Shown: piece by piece, positions 63,900 to 64,000 of the stretch
Position numbering within the stretch: the stretch's first letter is position 1
Layout: every line of letters begins with the position of its first letter
Source: Helcococcus kunzii ATCC 51366
Lineage (GTDB): Bacteria; Bacillota; Clostridia; Tissierellales; Peptoniphilaceae
DNA: 64,000 bases
Direction of reading: 5' to 3'
Assembly: GCF_000245755.1 (NCBI RefSeq)
Contig: NZ_JH601088.1
Location: forward strand, 1,171,782-1,235,781
Notes under the pieces: generated by a model
What the model was told of the DNA's origin: nothing
The model's database searches: none
What the model saw: the letters and a program-made list of their open reading frames with translations, nothing else
Translations under genes and position numbers: made by a program

Positions 63900-64000
63900 A
63901 TTTAAAATAATAGAAATTAATAGTATCTCTTAAAGTTAAATAAGGAAACTACAGGTGGAGCAATCTACAATAGTAGAAATTAATAGTATCTCTTAAAGTA
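63900..64000 (-). CRISPR. End of a type V-A (Cas12a) CRISPR array
   Basis: Read on the minus strand, bases 64000-63963 end in AATTTCTACTATTGTAGAT, the conserved Cas12a crRNA handle. A second copy (63900-63936) keeps the 5' two thirds of the repeat but is altered at 3 of the last 11 positions, as expected for the terminal repeat. One spacer of 26-27 bases (about 63937-63962) lies between. The array continues beyond the window; no cas gene is inside it. Confidence 0.92.

Noticed and set aside
1..64000. tRNA, rRNA, insertion sequences and phage genes
   Set aside because: I saw no cloverleaf-like tRNA sequence, rRNA segment, transposase or phage structural gene on either strand, though a dedicated tRNA search was not possible.

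Overview
The window is AT-rich (roughly 30% GC by eye) DNA from a low-GC Gram-positive bacterium. The combination of a complete lower mevalonate pathway, an ECF/truA/rplM/rpsI cluster, AsnA, host-glycan hydrolases, cell-wall-binding repeat proteins and a Cas12a-type CRISPR repeat at the right edge suggests a host-associated anaerobic coccus of the Peptoniphilaceae, with Helcococcus as the best guess. That assignment is inference. TGA is used as a real stop codon.

Left part (1-32 kb). A two-gene glycan operon (a GH84-GH33 fusion cut by the window edge, and a GH2 beta-galactosidase) faces left. It is followed by a DUF1622 protein, an FMN-binding lipoprotein, a deoxynucleoside kinase, an S66 peptidase, DegV, an FNT channel, and an ApbE plus two-FMN-reductase operon. 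Next come a ring-cleaving dioxygenase broken by one TGA, a CatE-like VOC protein, a CorC/HlyC-type protein, thyA-folA, a PadR operon, an esterase, a Na/Pi symporter, a GT-C membrane enzyme, an SGNH hydrolase, an RlmD-type methyltransferase, a DUF2089/DUF4097 pair and a YabE-like cell-wall protein.

Middle part (32-50 kb). The lower mevalonate operon (mvaK1-mvaD-mvaK2-fni) is headed by a TctA-like permease and a small membrane protein. Then come asnA, a lipid kinase, deoD, an M18 aminopeptidase, a CoA-disulfide-reductase-like enzyme, two secreted proteins built from a shared ~55-residue repeat, and a P1B-4 metal ATPase behind a NiCo (czcD) riboswitch.

Right part (50-64 kb). A decayed bacteriocin locus (50.6-54.6 kb) holds one intact double-glycine precursor among frameshifted, duplicated and truncated genes. 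It is followed by rpsI, rplM, truA, ecfT, ecfA2, ecfA1, an L,D-transpeptidase and an N-acetylmuramoyl-L-alanine amidase, and then the end of a type V-A CRISPR array.

The most unusual signal lies between genes. Several intergenic regions carry tandem hairpin arrays with a period of about 53 bp. The loop sequence is conserved between most arrays, but each array has its own stem sequence, restored on both arms. A second theme is regulatory: WalR-box-like direct repeats precede three cell-wall genes, and CsoR/CstR-operator-like palindromes occur upstream of the dioxygenase and inside the hairpins around padR.
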